From Paenibacillus sp. FSL R5-0912 (GTDB taxonomy: Bacteria > Bacillota > Bacilli > Paenibacillales > Paenibacillaceae): a stretch of 64,000 nt of DNA. Of the stretch, positions 8,796-17,170 are shown in pieces. The notes beneath the pieces were generated by a model. It did no database searches, had not been told where the DNA came from, and was given only the letters and a program-made list of their open reading frames with translations. Location of the stretch: contig NZ_CP009282.1 of NCBI RefSeq assembly GCF_000758605.1, positions 2,232,001-2,296,000 of the forward strand. The letters run 5' to 3'. The number at the start of each line of letters is the position of its first letter. Positions within the stretch are counted from its first letter, which is position 1. Position numbers and translations under genes: made by a program.

Positions 8796-9896
8796 GTGGG
8801 AGCAATTTTGAGCAAGAGAGCATACAATTTTAATGCCGGTCCGGCAGCATTGCCGCTTACAGTATTGGAACGTGCACAAGCGGAGTTTATTGAATTCCGG
8901 GAGAGCGGAATGTCCATTATGGAGATGTCGCACCGCGGAGCTATATACGAATCCGTGCATAATGAAGCTCAGGAACGCCTGCTTTCGCTCCTCGGCAATC
9001 CACAAGGCTACAAGGTAATGTTCATTCAAGGCGGAGCAAGCACACAGTTTGCTATGGTGCCGATGAACTTCATCTCTGCAGGCCAGGTCGGCAGCTATGT
9101 CATGACAGGAAGCTGGGCTGACAAGGCCCTGAAGGAAGCCAAGCTGACAGGCGGCGGGCATGTTGCCGCATCCTCAGAGGATAAGAAGTTCCTGGCGATT
9201 CCGGAGCTTGACAGCATCAAGGCTGCGGACAATGCCGCTTATCTGCATATTACATCGAATGAAACGATTGAAGGGACACAATATGCAGAGTATCCGGATG
9301 CCGGTTCTATTCCGCTGATCGCAGATATGTCCAGTGACATACTGAGCCGTTCCTTCGACATCAACAAATTCGGTCTGATCTATGCCGGTGCGCAAAAGAA
9401 TCTCGGACCTTCAGGCGTCACTGTAGTGATCGCCAAGGAAGAGCTGATTTCCAGTTCTCCTGCGAATATTCCGACGATTCTGCGGTATGATACACATTAT
9501 AAGAACAACTCTCTCTACAATACGCCGCCATCCTTCTCTGTATATATGGTTAATGAAGTGTTAAAATGGATTGAGGAACAGGGCGGGCTTGCCGGTACCG
9601 AAGCCAAGAACCGTGATAAAGCAGGTCTCCTCTATGACTATATCGACGGCAGTGACGGCTTCTACCGCGGAGTTGCGGAAGAAGGCAGCCGTTCCATTAT
9701 GAATGTAACGTTCCGGATGCAATCGGAGGAGCTGGAGAAGCAGTTCATCAAAGCTTCTGAAGCGGAAGGCTTTGTCGGCCTCAAGGGCCACCGTAGCGTG
9801 GGCGGCTTGCGTGCCTCCATCTATAATGCCGTTCCTCATGAGAGCGTTAAGGCGCTTGTCGATTTCATGAAGCATTTCCAGCAAACCCAAGGTTAA
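8796..9896 (+). CDS. serC: Phosphoserine aminotransferase
   Basis: This is a PLP enzyme that converts 3-phosphohydroxypyruvate to phosphoserine in serine synthesis. It may also act in pyridoxal phosphate synthesis. The protein starts with the family's RAYNFNAGPAALP. The PLP lysine lies in AGAQKNLGPSG around residue 200, and the C-terminal GLRASIYNAVP motif is present. The start is not an ATG: GTG 8796 has AGGAG 7 bases upstream, while TTG 8808 has GGGAG 5 bases upstream and gives the shorter form MSKRAYNF. Either gives about 362-366 aa, the normal length. An upstream in-frame ATG at 8736 lacks a ribosome binding site. It is followed by a strong terminator. Confidence 0.93.
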   Translation: MGAILSKRAYNFNAGPAALPLTVLERAQAEFIEFRESGMSIMEMSHRGAIYESVHNEAQERLLSLLGNPQGYKVMFIQGGASTQFAMVPMNFISAGQVGSYVMTGSWADKALKEAKLTGGGHVAASSEDKKFLAIPELDSIKAADNAAYLHITSNETIEGTQYAEYPDAGSIPLIADMSSDILSRSFDINKFGLIYAGAQKNLGPSGVTVVIAKEELISSSPANIPTILRYDTHYKNNSLYNTPPSFSVYMVNEVLKWIEEQGGLAGTEAKNRDKAGLLYDYIDGSDGFYRGVAEEGSRSIMNVTFRMQSEELEKQFIKASEAEGFVGLKGHRSVGGLRASIYNAVPHESVKALVDFMKHFQQTQG

Positions 9897-9911
9897 TGAA
9901 AGAACGCTCCT

Positions 9912-9945
9912 GACCTTCCGCCTGGTGGCGGAGGGTCTTCTTCTT
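9912..9945 (+). terminator. Rho-independent terminator after serC
   Basis: GACCTTCCGCC-TGGT-GGCGGAGGGTC is followed by TTCTTCTT. Confidence 0.8.
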
Positions 9946-10056
9946 GCCCGCAGCTCAGGATTTCCGGGCTCCGCCTTGTATCTGGAGCCATCATCAAGAA
10001 TTCATTACAGGGCCAAGTAAGTCTTTAGGACCCTACAGAGAGGAAGCATCCGAATT

Positions 10057-10521
10057 ATGGCATTACACATTGTGCTGGTAGAACCGGAAATTCCGGCGAA
10101 CACAGGCAATATTGCCCGCACCTGTGCGGCTACAGGAACCCATCTCCATCTCGTACGTCCCCTCGGTTTCCGTACAGATGATGCAACACTGAAACGTGCC
10201 GGACTCGATTATTGGCATGCGGTAACCATTGAGTATCATGATTCCTTCAGTGAAGTACTTGAGAAGTATAAGGAGGGCCGCTTCTTCTACGCCACGACAA
10301 AGGCGGAGAAGCGTTATACGGATTTCACCTTTCAGGATGGTGATTTCTTTGTGTTCGGCAAGGAAACCAAGGGATTGCCCGCAGATATTCTGGAAGCGGG
10401 CAAGGAAACCAGAATGCGCATGCCGATGAGCGAAGCCGTAAGGTCGCTTAATTTATCTAATTCTGCAGCGATTATTGTTTATGAAGCACTCCGGCAGATG
10501 GATTTCCCGCAACTTTTCTAA
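10057..10521 (+). CDS. trmL: tRNA (cytidine(34)-2'-O)-methyltransferase
   Basis: This is a SPOUT-class methyltransferase that modifies the wobble base of certain leucine tRNAs. The 154-aa protein is the usual length. It has the N-terminal VLVEPEIPANTGNIARTC motif, the FGKETKGLP segment near residue 108 and the C-terminal RSLNLSNSAAIIVYEALRQ knot signature. GAGAGGAAGC precedes the ATG. It is monocistronic between the serC terminator and the AbrB-like gene. Assignment is secure. Confidence 0.94.
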   Translation: MALHIVLVEPEIPANTGNIARTCAATGTHLHLVRPLGFRTDDATLKRAGLDYWHAVTIEYHDSFSEVLEKYKEGRFFYATTKAEKRYTDFTFQDGDFFVFGKETKGLPADILEAGKETRMRMPMSEAVRSLNLSNSAAIIVYEALRQMDFPQLF

Positions 10522-10610
10522 AAGTTGACATTAATTTTTATTTTTTTCAGCAGGATTCGACATTTTAGTAACGAAATAGTTAATTAGTGCCGAAATAAGT
10601 AGTATAGAAC

Positions 10611-10648
10611 GTGAACATAAGAATGAGAGTTCTCATTCTTATGTTCAC
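10611..10648. promoter_or_regulatory. Perfect 18-bp-arm palindrome upstream of the AbrB-like gene
   Basis: GTGAACATAAGAATGAGA is followed by GT and then its exact reverse complement. It lies 90 bases downstream of trmL and 48 bases upstream of the AbrB-like start. There is no T run, so it is not a classical terminator. It could be an operator or an mRNA hairpin in the leader. Confidence 0.7.
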
Positions 10649-10695
10649 CTTATGTAGCTACTATTATCAGTTGAACAGGAGAGTGTAAGTTAGAT

Positions 10696-10950
10696 ATGAA
10701 ACCTGCTGGCGTTGTACGTAAAGTAGATCAGCTGGGTAGAATTGTTCTGCCTAAGTCCCTGCGTAAAAGGTATTCAATGAATGAAGGGGACCCTGTAGAA
10801 ATTCTGGTTCAGGGCGATCACATCATTCTGGAGCGTTACCGTCCTAAGTGTGTCTTTTGCGGAGGTATGGAAGGCGTAAGCGAATATAAAGACCGTTATA
10901 TTTGTGCAAGCTGCCTTTCGGAAATGACTCAATTGCCAAGACACGCGTAA
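10696..10950 (+). CDS. AbrB/SpoVT-family transition-state regulator with C-terminal zinc ribbon
   Basis: The first 47 residues form the AbrB swapped-hairpin DNA-binding domain (VVRKVDQLGRIVLPKSLR). The remainder holds two cysteine pairs, C52-x2-C55 and C70-x2-C73, that look like a small zinc ribbon. At 84 aa it is close to AbrB (about 96 aa), but AbrB's own C-terminus lacks this cysteine pattern. Proteins of this type in Bacillus-like bacteria act as global transition-state or sporulation regulators; its targets cannot be read here. GGAGAGTG lies upstream of the ATG. The large palindrome just upstream may be its own control site. Confidence 0.85.
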   Translation: MKPAGVVRKVDQLGRIVLPKSLRKRYSMNEGDPVEILVQGDHIILERYRPKCVFCGGMEGVSEYKDRYICASCLSEMTQLPRHA

Positions 10951-11040
10951 GTCTAAACAGCATTACTGTCTACATAGGAGAAGCGCTGAACGGCGTCCTG
11001 TAACAGGGCTGCTGTTTGGAAAAGCTTTTCTTGAAAGCCA

Positions 11041-11096
11041 ATGGAAACGGCTTTGCCGTCCTTTGACAAGGACGGTGCCGTTTCAGCAAGAAAAAA
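11041..11096. repeat. Dispersed hairpin repeat family, copy 1
   Basis: The unit GAAACGGC...GCCGTCCTT...AAGGACGG...GCCGTTTC is followed by AGCAAGAAA. Related copies lie at 19128-19202 (inverted) and 40888-40960. Confidence 0.6.
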
Positions 11097-11130
11097 GAGC
11101 GCCGCACATCAGTGCGGTGCTCCTTTTTTT
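11097..11130 (+). terminator. Rho-independent terminator after AbrB-like gene
   Basis: GAGCGCCGCAC-ATCA-GTGCGGTGCTC is followed by CTTTTTTT. Confidence 0.85.
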
Positions 11131-11147
11131 GTAAACGCTCAGCGGAC

Positions 11148-11252
11148 TCATAAGCCCTTGGTCTTGTCGTCGTTGTAGGAAGAAGTAAGGATGCCGGCCA
11201 GAAACAGCAGAAAAACCAGGGTCACGATCCAAAAAGTCAGGGAGAACGACAT
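11148..11252 (-). CDS. 34-aa single-span membrane peptide
   Basis: This short reading frame reads MSFSLTFWIVTLVFLLFL, then AGILTSSYNDDKTKGL. It has one clear hydrophobic span (about residues 5-24) and a charged C-terminal tail. Its ribosome binding site CGGAGGTG is excellent, 8 bases from the ATG, which is the main support that it is translated. It is convergent with the AbrB-like gene and lies downstream of, and in the same direction as, the phosphodiester glycosidase pair. I do not recognise the family. Small membrane peptides of this form are common in Bacillales, where many are sporulation or envelope proteins. Confidence 0.6.
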   Translation of the reverse strand: MSFSLTFWIVTLVFLLFLAGILTSSYNDDKTKGL

Positions 11253-11359
11253 GCTGTGCACCTCCGTTAGTGACTGTTATTCGTTAATCTGATTATACGC
11301 TTTCATTCCGCAAAAATAAATGGAAATGTGATTTATGGCATTGACGAACTTCGAGTTGC

Positions 11360-12427
11360 TTACTTAAAGAACAGGAAGTTCGTCGGTACACGCCGCAAAT
11401 TGCCGTCAGAAGGCTTATTGATTACCTTCCCCCGGAAGATCAGCGAGGAAGAACCGCCTCCATCGAGATTGTAGGCATCAATAACGCCAAGGTCATACAG
11501 CTTGTCCTGAAGCTCTGCCAGAGTAGCCCCGGAATTGCCGTTCTCGTCATAACCGTCGGCCACCAGAATGAGCAGCTGATCATCCTTGAAGTTGCCGATC
11601 ACGGTGCGCGGTGCGCGCTTCGGCGTGATCTGCCATTTCTGCGGGATCACAGTCTTGGTGTGATTCTTCAGCAGAACAGGCACGAAGGTGGCGCCAAAAA
11701 CGGGCTCCAGCTGATCCAGCTGTGCCCGGCTGCTGAACTTGCCTCCGATCAGCTGCCCGGACTTATTCAGGCCGACGAAGCTGAGATCTTTGTAGCTGGG
11801 TTCGAAGCCATACAAATACTGGCCGCCGACAATGGTTGTAGACAGCGGATAACGTTTGCCGTTCTGATCGGCGAACCCGCCGGCGTTAATGCCGGCGGAT
11901 GCACCATAGCGGTTCACGGCCTGCATGGTGGTCTCGGATGCGCCAGTGCCGTCACCGGCCAGACTCATCTTCATGGCGGCAGGATCTTTCAGCCTGATCT
12001 TTAGCGCGTATGCTTTATAGTTTCCGGGGTTCAGCCGGTACAATTCAATGGTAATCCTGTCACTGGTAATTACATCGGCAGGTATGCCCAGCCGGGAGGT
12101 AATCCGGTTATTGTAGATCCGCTCCGGGCGGGAAGTCTGGGCTGCCGCCGTATTGACCAGCGCATTCATGGCATTCGTGGTCTGCTTGTACAGCAGGGCA
12201 CTGGCACTGATCGAATTGATGGTGTAAGACGCATAGCTCTTGGCTACGGCCAGATCCTGCTTAAGCTTAGCGGTCTCACTAACAGGGCCGGAGACAGCAA
12301 TAAAGGGCCCGGTATCCAGCTTGAGGTTGAGCGGCGGCTGATACAGCCACAGGCAGAGCAGCAGTCCGAACAGCGGCGCGGTCAGGAGCATGAAGAAGCG
12401 GTTTACTCTTTTGACAGGAGTCATCAT
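11360..12427 (-). CDS. Membrane-anchored phosphodiester glycosidase family protein (NAGPA/DUF2233)
   Basis: The 355-aa protein has a short cytoplasmic N-terminus, one transmembrane segment (about residues 12-28) and an extracellular domain. That domain is of the type found in N-acetylglucosamine-1-phosphodiester alpha-N-acetylglucosaminidase and exopolysaccharide-linked proteins. Signature segments are INAGGFAD near residue 182, RTVIGNFKDDQLLILVADG and NLDGGGSSSLIFRG near the C-terminus. A role in cell envelope or exopolysaccharide phosphodiester chemistry is inferred from the family. Its ATG overlaps the stop of the upstream coiled-coil gene by 4 bases, so the two are translationally coupled. 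Confidence 0.85.
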   Translation of the reverse strand: MMTPVKRVNRFFMLLTAPLFGLLLCLWLYQPPLNLKLDTGPFIAVSGPVSETAKLKQDLAVAKSYASYTINSISASALLYKQTTNAMNALVNTAAAQTSRPERIYNNRITSRLGIPADVITSDRITIELYRLNPGNYKAYALKIRLKDPAAMKMSLAGDGTGASETTMQAVNRYGASAGINAGGFADQNGKRYPLSTTIVGGQYLYGFEPSYKDLSFVGLNKSGQLIGGKFSSRAQLDQLEPVFGATFVPVLLKNHTKTVIPQKWQITPKRAPRTVIGNFKDDQLLILVADGYDENGNSGATLAELQDKLYDLGVIDAYNLDGGGSSSLIFRGKVINKPSDGNLRRVPTNFLFFK

Positions 12428-12831
12428 TTGAGCAGATCCATCTCTTTCTTAAGCGCATCCAGCTGTTTCTTGACCTCGCTTAATTGCGTATACAGTTTGT
12501 TGCTGTTGTCCGTCTTGTTGCTGGCGTTATCTTTGGTGAAGGTCAATAATTCATTAAAGGTCTGCACGGTACTCTGCAGTTCCTTCACCTGTTCGGTCAG
12601 GACGGAGATCTTGGATTCATAATCGGTCTTCAAAACGGTAAGCTGCTGCTGGCTTTGTGATCCAAGCTCGCTCAGCACCTGATCTTTCAGATGGTTCGTG
12701 TAGCTGTACACGGCATAAACGCCGAGTGCAATCATCAAAATCCAAAACAGTAGAAACCATTTTACGGAAGGTCCGCTTCTCTCTGCGCTCCGGCGCGAGT
12801 GTACCCGGGTCGATTCCGCTAGCGGTTGCAT
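12424..12831 (-). CDS. Single-pass membrane coiled-coil protein
   Basis: The 135-aa protein has a basic N-terminus, one transmembrane helix at about residues 24-43 and a long predicted coiled coil to the end. The coiled coil is rich in Q, K and L, with heptads such as LKTDYESKISVLTEQVKEL. GAGGTGATGAA precedes the ATG. It is the first gene of a two-gene operon with the phosphodiester glycosidase. A scaffold or partner role is plausible. I do not recognise a named family. Confidence 0.75.
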   Translation of the reverse strand: MQPLAESTRVHSRRSAERSGPSVKWFLLFWILMIALGVYAVYSYTNHLKDQVLSELGSQSQQQLTVLKTDYESKISVLTEQVKELQSTVQTFNELLTFTKDNASNKTDNSNKLYTQLSEVKKQLDALKKEMDLLK

Positions 12832-13108
12832 TTCATCACCTCAAGCCATTTTTTTTCAAGTCCCCATTCTATCAGACTTTTACTATTTTCGCAAAAGTGA
12901 AAGAGCTTGTGAAAACAAGAAAAAGTAATTGCATCCAGTTAAACTACTGCGATACAATTTCTATAGATTGGAATATCTGAGGGGCGTATTCAAGGTAAAA
13001 GTAGGAAGAACAGACAAGACATCATAGTTCCTTGCTTGCGTGTTAACCGGAAACGCTTATCGCGCTTTCCATTCTGGTAAATTATATAGATAGCAGGAGG
13101 TCTGGGCA

Positions 13109-13765
13109 TTGATGAAAGTCTGGCGGGTGGTCATCGTGGGATGTCATCCCACAAGTATGTTGGGAACAAAATTGATTCTGGAAGAAGGGGGCGAGCTGGA
13201 GGTTGCAGGTATGTATTCCACCTGGAGCGAATGCGTTTCCATGGTGCGGGATACCGGGCCGGACCTGGTACTCAGTGATTATCAAATGCCGGAGGGAACG
13301 GTAGAGGATGTTCTGCCAGAGATGAAGCAGAGCTCCCAGAGCTCCCATTTCATAATTATGACTGAAGAGAACGATAAAGAAATATTTCAGCCACTGATTG
13401 AGCTTGGAGCCAGCGGAGTACTGTCCAAGGCGGCGACTCCGAATCAGCTGCTGCAGATGATTAGTGGAATCCGTGAAGGCTTCCTTTCCATTCCGCTTGA
13501 ATGGATTGAGAAGGGGCTGCGTCCGGTGACCTCTTCCAGAGGGCTGGACGCTGTAATGCAGCTGACACAGACAGAGATGTTTATTATGGAACGCATTGTG
13601 CAAGGGATTACATACGATAAGATTGCCCTGGAAATTGAAGTCAGCCGCCGCTCGATCGATAACTATCTACGCAAGATTTATGTTAAGCTGGAAGTATCTA
13701 CGAGGGCACAGGCGATCGAGAAATTCGCCCTATTCTCAAGACAGACGAAGCAAATCTACGCCTAA
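13109..13765 (+). CDS. NarL/FixJ-type response regulator
   Basis: The protein has an N-terminal receiver domain with the phospho-acceptor aspartate in VLSDYQMPEG (about residue 55) and the lysine in LSKAATP. A C-terminal LuxR-type helix-turn-helix follows at about 150-205 (LTQTEMFIMERIVQG and DKIALEIEVSRRSIDNYLRKIY). The start is TTG 13109, 8 bases after AGGAGG; ATG 13112 is the alternative. The 218-aa length is typical. No histidine kinase gene is adjacent, so it is an orphan whose partner and targets are unknown. Confidence 0.88.
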   Translation: MMKVWRVVIVGCHPTSMLGTKLILEEGGELEVAGMYSTWSECVSMVRDTGPDLVLSDYQMPEGTVEDVLPEMKQSSQSSHFIIMTEENDKEIFQPLIELGASGVLSKAATPNQLLQMISGIREGFLSIPLEWIEKGLRPVTSSRGLDAVMQLTQTEMFIMERIVQGITYDKIALEIEVSRRSIDNYLRKIYVKLEVSTRAQAIEKFALFSRQTKQIYA

Positions 13766-13832
13766 TCCCCGTATAACGACATAATGCCGTCCGGGCTGGA
13801 ATATTCTTTAACCAGGGTAAAGGGGGGAGCGT

Positions 13833-15050
13833 ATGAAGTATGAATTTTCTGCGCGCGCACATACGTTGTTGTCATCACCACTGCTGAGTATCCGCAAACA
13901 GACGCGGCGCGGCACACTGATCTCACTGGCGGAAGAGCTGCCGGCGGAGGAATTATTCCCGTTGCCGCTATTGTCAGAAGCGGCGTCGATAGTGATTTCA
14001 GCAGATGCTGGAGCTCTGCAGTACGGCGATCCCGAGGGCTATGGCCCGCTGCGGGAGTGGCTTACCGGAGATTGGCTGGGAGGCAAAGGGGTAAATGTGG
14101 CCGAAGGCGGAGTTCTTCTGACAACGGGAAGCCAACAGGCCATCGATTTGCTGGCCAGAGTCTATATAGATCCCGGTGACCGGGTGCTGGTCGAGAATCC
14201 GACCTCTCCGGGCATTCTGCAGGCGCTACGGATGCAGGGAGCCGTGATCATTCCGGTGCAGGGGGATAAGGACGGCCTGCTGCCCGATCATCTGCGCAGC
14301 GGAATCCGCCAGCACCGGCCCAAAATGCTGTTTGCCACGCCGAGCTTTACCAATCCGAGCGGTGTGCTGTGGAGCCTTGCACGGCGCAAGGAAATCCTTG
14401 AGCTGTGCACCTCGCATAACGTGCTGATTATTGAGGATGATTCGTACGGTGATCTGCATTTCCAGCGTTATGATGAGCATCCATCTCTGAGATATCCTTC
14501 CCTCTACGCGCTGGAGAATGTCAGCGAGGGCGGGCATGTGCTGTATATCGGTTCATTCAGCAAAACGGTTGCGCCGGCGCTGCGGACGGGCTGGGCGGCG
14601 GGAAGCCGCGAACTGATCGGGATGATGACCGCTGCGAAGCAGATGGCGGACTGGCAGTCCAGCTCGCTGAACCAGCGGCTGCTGCATCATCTGCTTAGTG
14701 TAAGCGCCTTTGATCTGCGGGAGCATATCACCCTGCTGAACCGGGAATACAACACCCGCCTGAAGCTGATGGCCGAGCTTCTGAAGCGCCCGGCCTGGAA
14801 GAGCAGCGTTTATGATATGCCGGTTGGCGGGATGTTCCTCTGGGTGTCGCTGCCGGAGGGGCTGGATGCCATGGCACTGCTGCGTGTCTCATTGGCTAAA
14901 GGCGTAGCCTTTCTGCCCGGACCGCTCTGCAGTGTAAGCGGAGGCTCGGACCGGATCCGGCTTAACTTCAGCCACCCCGGCCGGGATGAGCTGCTGCTGG
15001 GCATGAATCTGATGAGTGAAGCGGTATCGGAGTTTACGGCGCGGAGCTGA
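13833..15050 (+). CDS. PLP-dependent aminotransferase, class I/II (2-aminoadipate aminotransferase-like)
   Basis: This fold-type I aminotransferase has its PLP lysine in GSFSKTVAPALRTGW at about residue 245. The phosphate-binding TTGSQQAIDLL is near 96 and NPTSPG near 123. At 405 aa it resembles the aminotransferase half of MocR regulators and stand-alone LysN-like enzymes, but it has no N-terminal GntR helix-turn-helix. The substrate is not readable; broad-specificity amino acid transamination is the safe statement. AAGGGGGGAGC precedes the ATG. It follows the response regulator by 68 bases in the same direction and ends before a strong terminator. Confidence 0.88.
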   Translation: MKYEFSARAHTLLSSPLLSIRKQTRRGTLISLAEELPAEELFPLPLLSEAASIVISADAGALQYGDPEGYGPLREWLTGDWLGGKGVNVAEGGVLLTTGSQQAIDLLARVYIDPGDRVLVENPTSPGILQALRMQGAVIIPVQGDKDGLLPDHLRSGIRQHRPKMLFATPSFTNPSGVLWSLARRKEILELCTSHNVLIIEDDSYGDLHFQRYDEHPSLRYPSLYALENVSEGGHVLYIGSFSKTVAPALRTGWAAGSRELIGMMTAAKQMADWQSSSLNQRLLHHLLSVSAFDLREHITLLNREYNTRLKLMAELLKRPAWKSSVYDMPVGGMFLWVSLPEGLDAMALLRVSLAKGVAFLPGPLCSVSGGSDRIRLNFSHPGRDELLLGMNLMSEAVSEFTARS

Positions 15051-15082
15051 GAGTGACGGGAATAACCGGAGCATGATATAGA

Positions 15083-15134
15083 AGAAGGATGACTGCTTGC
15101 CATGGAATGGCGGGCGGTTGTCCTTCTTTTTTTG
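15083..15134 (+). terminator. Rho-independent terminator after aminotransferase
   Basis: A long stem AGAAGGA...TCCTTCT with inner pairing GCCAT/ATGGC is followed by seven T. Confidence 0.8.
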
Positions 15135-15184
15135 GGCTGAGTGTCGAATGTATTTCAAACCCAAGGAACCGGAGCTGAAAGAAA

Positions 15185-15763
15185 ATGAAAATAAACAAAC
15201 CATATAGGTTGGCAGCTTGTATTGCAGTATTGCTACTGGGAGGATGCAGCAGTAATCCGCAACCACCGGATGCGGCTGTACCCACTGAAACCGCAGGACC
15301 AGCCTCTGGCACTGGTGAAACGGGCCGTTCGGCTTTAGATACTCCTGTATGTGAGGAACCGGTCAACAAGCTGCACTACAGCCGGAATCAGCTCCAGGAG
15401 ATCCGGGAAGCGGCGCAAAAAGCCGGCCTGGTGAACGTATATATTCCTGAGATTGGCGGCGGTCCGGATGATTATTTTGAAGAGGCCAAGGTGGACGGAA
15501 AAAGGTTGACCCTTCATTTCATCCGGATGGCGATAACTGAGTCTATGGAGGAGCTGGAGCCCGCGGGCGGAAATAGAACGGTTAAGAAGGTGCAGCTGTC
15601 CCCGCAATTGGAAGGAAAGTGGATTAGCGAAGAGGATAGTACGGTGGAATATTTGTATGGTGAAATAGATAACACCCATTTTGAAATCTTCTCAGCCAGA
15701 ATGTTTGACCGGAAGGATTTTGAGCAGACAGCCCAATCATTGATTCTGCTCCAGCAGAAATAA
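15185..15763 (+). CDS. Putative lipoprotein of unknown function
   Basis: The 192-aa protein begins with a lipoprotein signal peptide: KPYR, then a hydrophobic stretch ending in lipobox LLGGC with the cysteine at about residue 21. A Pro/Thr-rich linker follows. The mature part (about 60-190) is acidic, with alternating strands such as VDGKRLTLHFIRMAI and ENVEYLYG-like segments. I recognise no named domain. It is expected on the outer face of the membrane. It stands alone after a terminator, and the downstream 440 bases hold only repeats. Confidence 0.75.
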   Translation: MKINKPYRLAACIAVLLLGGCSSNPQPPDAAVPTETAGPASGTGETGRSALDTPVCEEPVNKLHYSRNQLQEIREAAQKAGLVNVYIPEIGGGPDDYFEEAKVDGKRLTLHFIRMAITESMEELEPAGGNRTVKKVQLSPQLEGKWISEEDSTVEYLYGEIDNTHFEIFSARMFDRKDFEQTAQSLILLQQK

Positions 15764-15897
15764 CACACCTGTAAGTTTCCGATGAGCAGGAATGATGTAA
15801 TAGAGAACATACTGGAGTGCAGCAATTTGACCAAAGGATACAGAAGGAAGGTTGCACTGGACAGTTGGAAGCGCAGATGAGCATACCCTCAGCAGAG

Positions 15898-16084
15898 TGA
15901 AGCGGACTCAAAAGACCTTATTTCCCGAAAAAACCCGATTCTGAGGCTTAATCGGACTGAGAATCCGCTAACTTGTTCATTTGGACTTGAAACGGGTTGT
16001 GGCAGACTCAATAACGGAATCTGAGTCCACTTAGCGAGAAAAACTGACAGATTTGGGAAAATAGCGGATTTCCAGTCCGTCTGA
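15898..16084. repeat. Dispersed intergenic repeat, copy B
   Basis: Units AGCGGACT, CGGACTGAGAATCCGCTA, ACGGAATCTGAGTCCACTT and ATAGCGGATTTCCAGTCCG follow in the same order as in copy A at 4222-4425. The surrounding 15764-16205 gap contains no other recognisable feature. Confidence 0.6.
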
Positions 16085-16205
16085 CTAGCGAATGGTCCAG
16101 AGGGGCTATGACAAACCCCGCCAAGCACCCGCAGAGAACGTGCGAGAAGTGCTAACCGCAAACATGATTCAAAGAATCCATAGCCCCCTCCTGCAGGCAA
16201 GCCGC

Positions 16206-17000
16206 CTACAGCTTGCCTGCACTGATCTCCGCGATCGCCGCGTATTCGATCAGCGCTGCAGTGCCGGCGGCCGTGAGCGTGTAGCGGCCGCGTTCGACCC
16301 GTAAGAACCACGCATAGTAGTTCTTCTGCAGGTAGGCGGCGGCGCCCGGCACGCCGCTTCGCTTACGCAGCGCGGCGGGCGTCACGCCGCGCACGGCAGG
16401 GTCAGGCGCGCCGCCCAGCGGGGCGCGCCCATCTGTGAGGCCGGCCGCGCCAGCAGCGGCTTCGGCCTCCAGGGCCTGCAGCGCGGCGGCCACGCGCAGC
16501 GCCTTCTCGCGGTAGGCCGTCACGAGCTTGACGCGCGTGCTGCCGCCGGTGTTGTAGTCCCCGCTGCGCTCGCGGAACTCGTAGAGCAAGCGCTCGCGGC
16601 GGCGTACGGCGCTGCGGGCCTGCGGCGGCGCCTCGCCCGGCTCCGCGAGCACCTCGACGAGCGGGGCCTTCGTCTTGTAGAAGACGACGGTGATCAGCCC
16701 GAGTCCGAGCCGGCGGCACAGCCCGCTGAGCTCGCCCCAGCGCTGGTTCACCGCGCCTTTCTTATCTCGTACGCGTTCCACGGCGAGATAGACATTCGGG
16801 CTAAGGCGCAGCCGCTCCACCCCCTGCAGCAGCAGGGCGAGGTTGAACGATTTTTTCATCTCCACAATCAGCGGCTGATCCTCGTCTTCCCGGATGCCGA
16901 CCAGGTCGCAGGTCCGCACCTCACCCTTGATGTCATAGCCCTGCCGCTCAAAAAAACTCTTCAAAGGAGCATACAGCTCCGTTTCCTGTTTGATTGCCAT
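16206..17000 (-). CDS. DUF2161 putative PD-(D/E)XK-type phosphodiesterase
   Basis: ATG 17000 has AGGAG 8 bases upstream; an upstream GTG at 17009 touches that site and is rejected. The 264-aa protein has an N-terminal nuclease-like core (CDLVGI...PLIVEMKKSFNLALLLQGV) with an acidic residue and the E-x-K pattern expected of PD-(D/E)XK folds. The C-terminus looks like a winged-helix segment (YYAWFLRVERGRYTLTAAG). The middle of the gene (about 16330-16660) is far more GC- and Ala/Arg/Gly-rich than its neighbours, which may mark an expanded low-complexity linker. The substrate is unknown. It is divergent from prkA. Confidence 0.75.
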   Translation of the reverse strand: MAIKQETELYAPLKSFFERQGYDIKGEVRTCDLVGIREDEDQPLIVEMKKSFNLALLLQGVERLRLSPNVYLAVERVRDKKGAVNQRWGELSGLCRRLGLGLITVVFYKTKAPLVEVLAEPGEAPPQARSAVRRRERLLYEFRERSGDYNTGGSTRVKLVTAYREKALRVAAALQALEAEAAAGAAGLTDGRAPLGGAPDPAVRGVTPAALRKRSGVPGAAAYLQKNYYAWFLRVERGRYTLTAAGTAALIEYAAIAEISAGKL

Positions 17001-17170
17001 TGTAGTCACTCCTGCGCTCTTAATGCAGCGTAATTATTTAAGGGAAATCATGATTCTCTATTATAGCACAGCAAAAAAGAGGTCAACTATTCCGGGCTCG
17101 CCGCATAGGTATGTAATACACTTTCTAAGCTTGGTGGAGCAAGTAGGAGCGCAAGAGGAGGCAGCGAGCC

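Noticed and set aside
10611..10648. The 38-bp palindrome as a simple trmL terminator
   Set aside because: No T run follows on either strand and the stem has almost no loop. A regulatory role is more likely.
16402..16719. 105-aa second frame inside the GC-rich part of the DUF2161 gene
   Set aside because: Its Ala/Arg/Pro-rich sequence is a typical by-product of high GC content in an overlapping frame.
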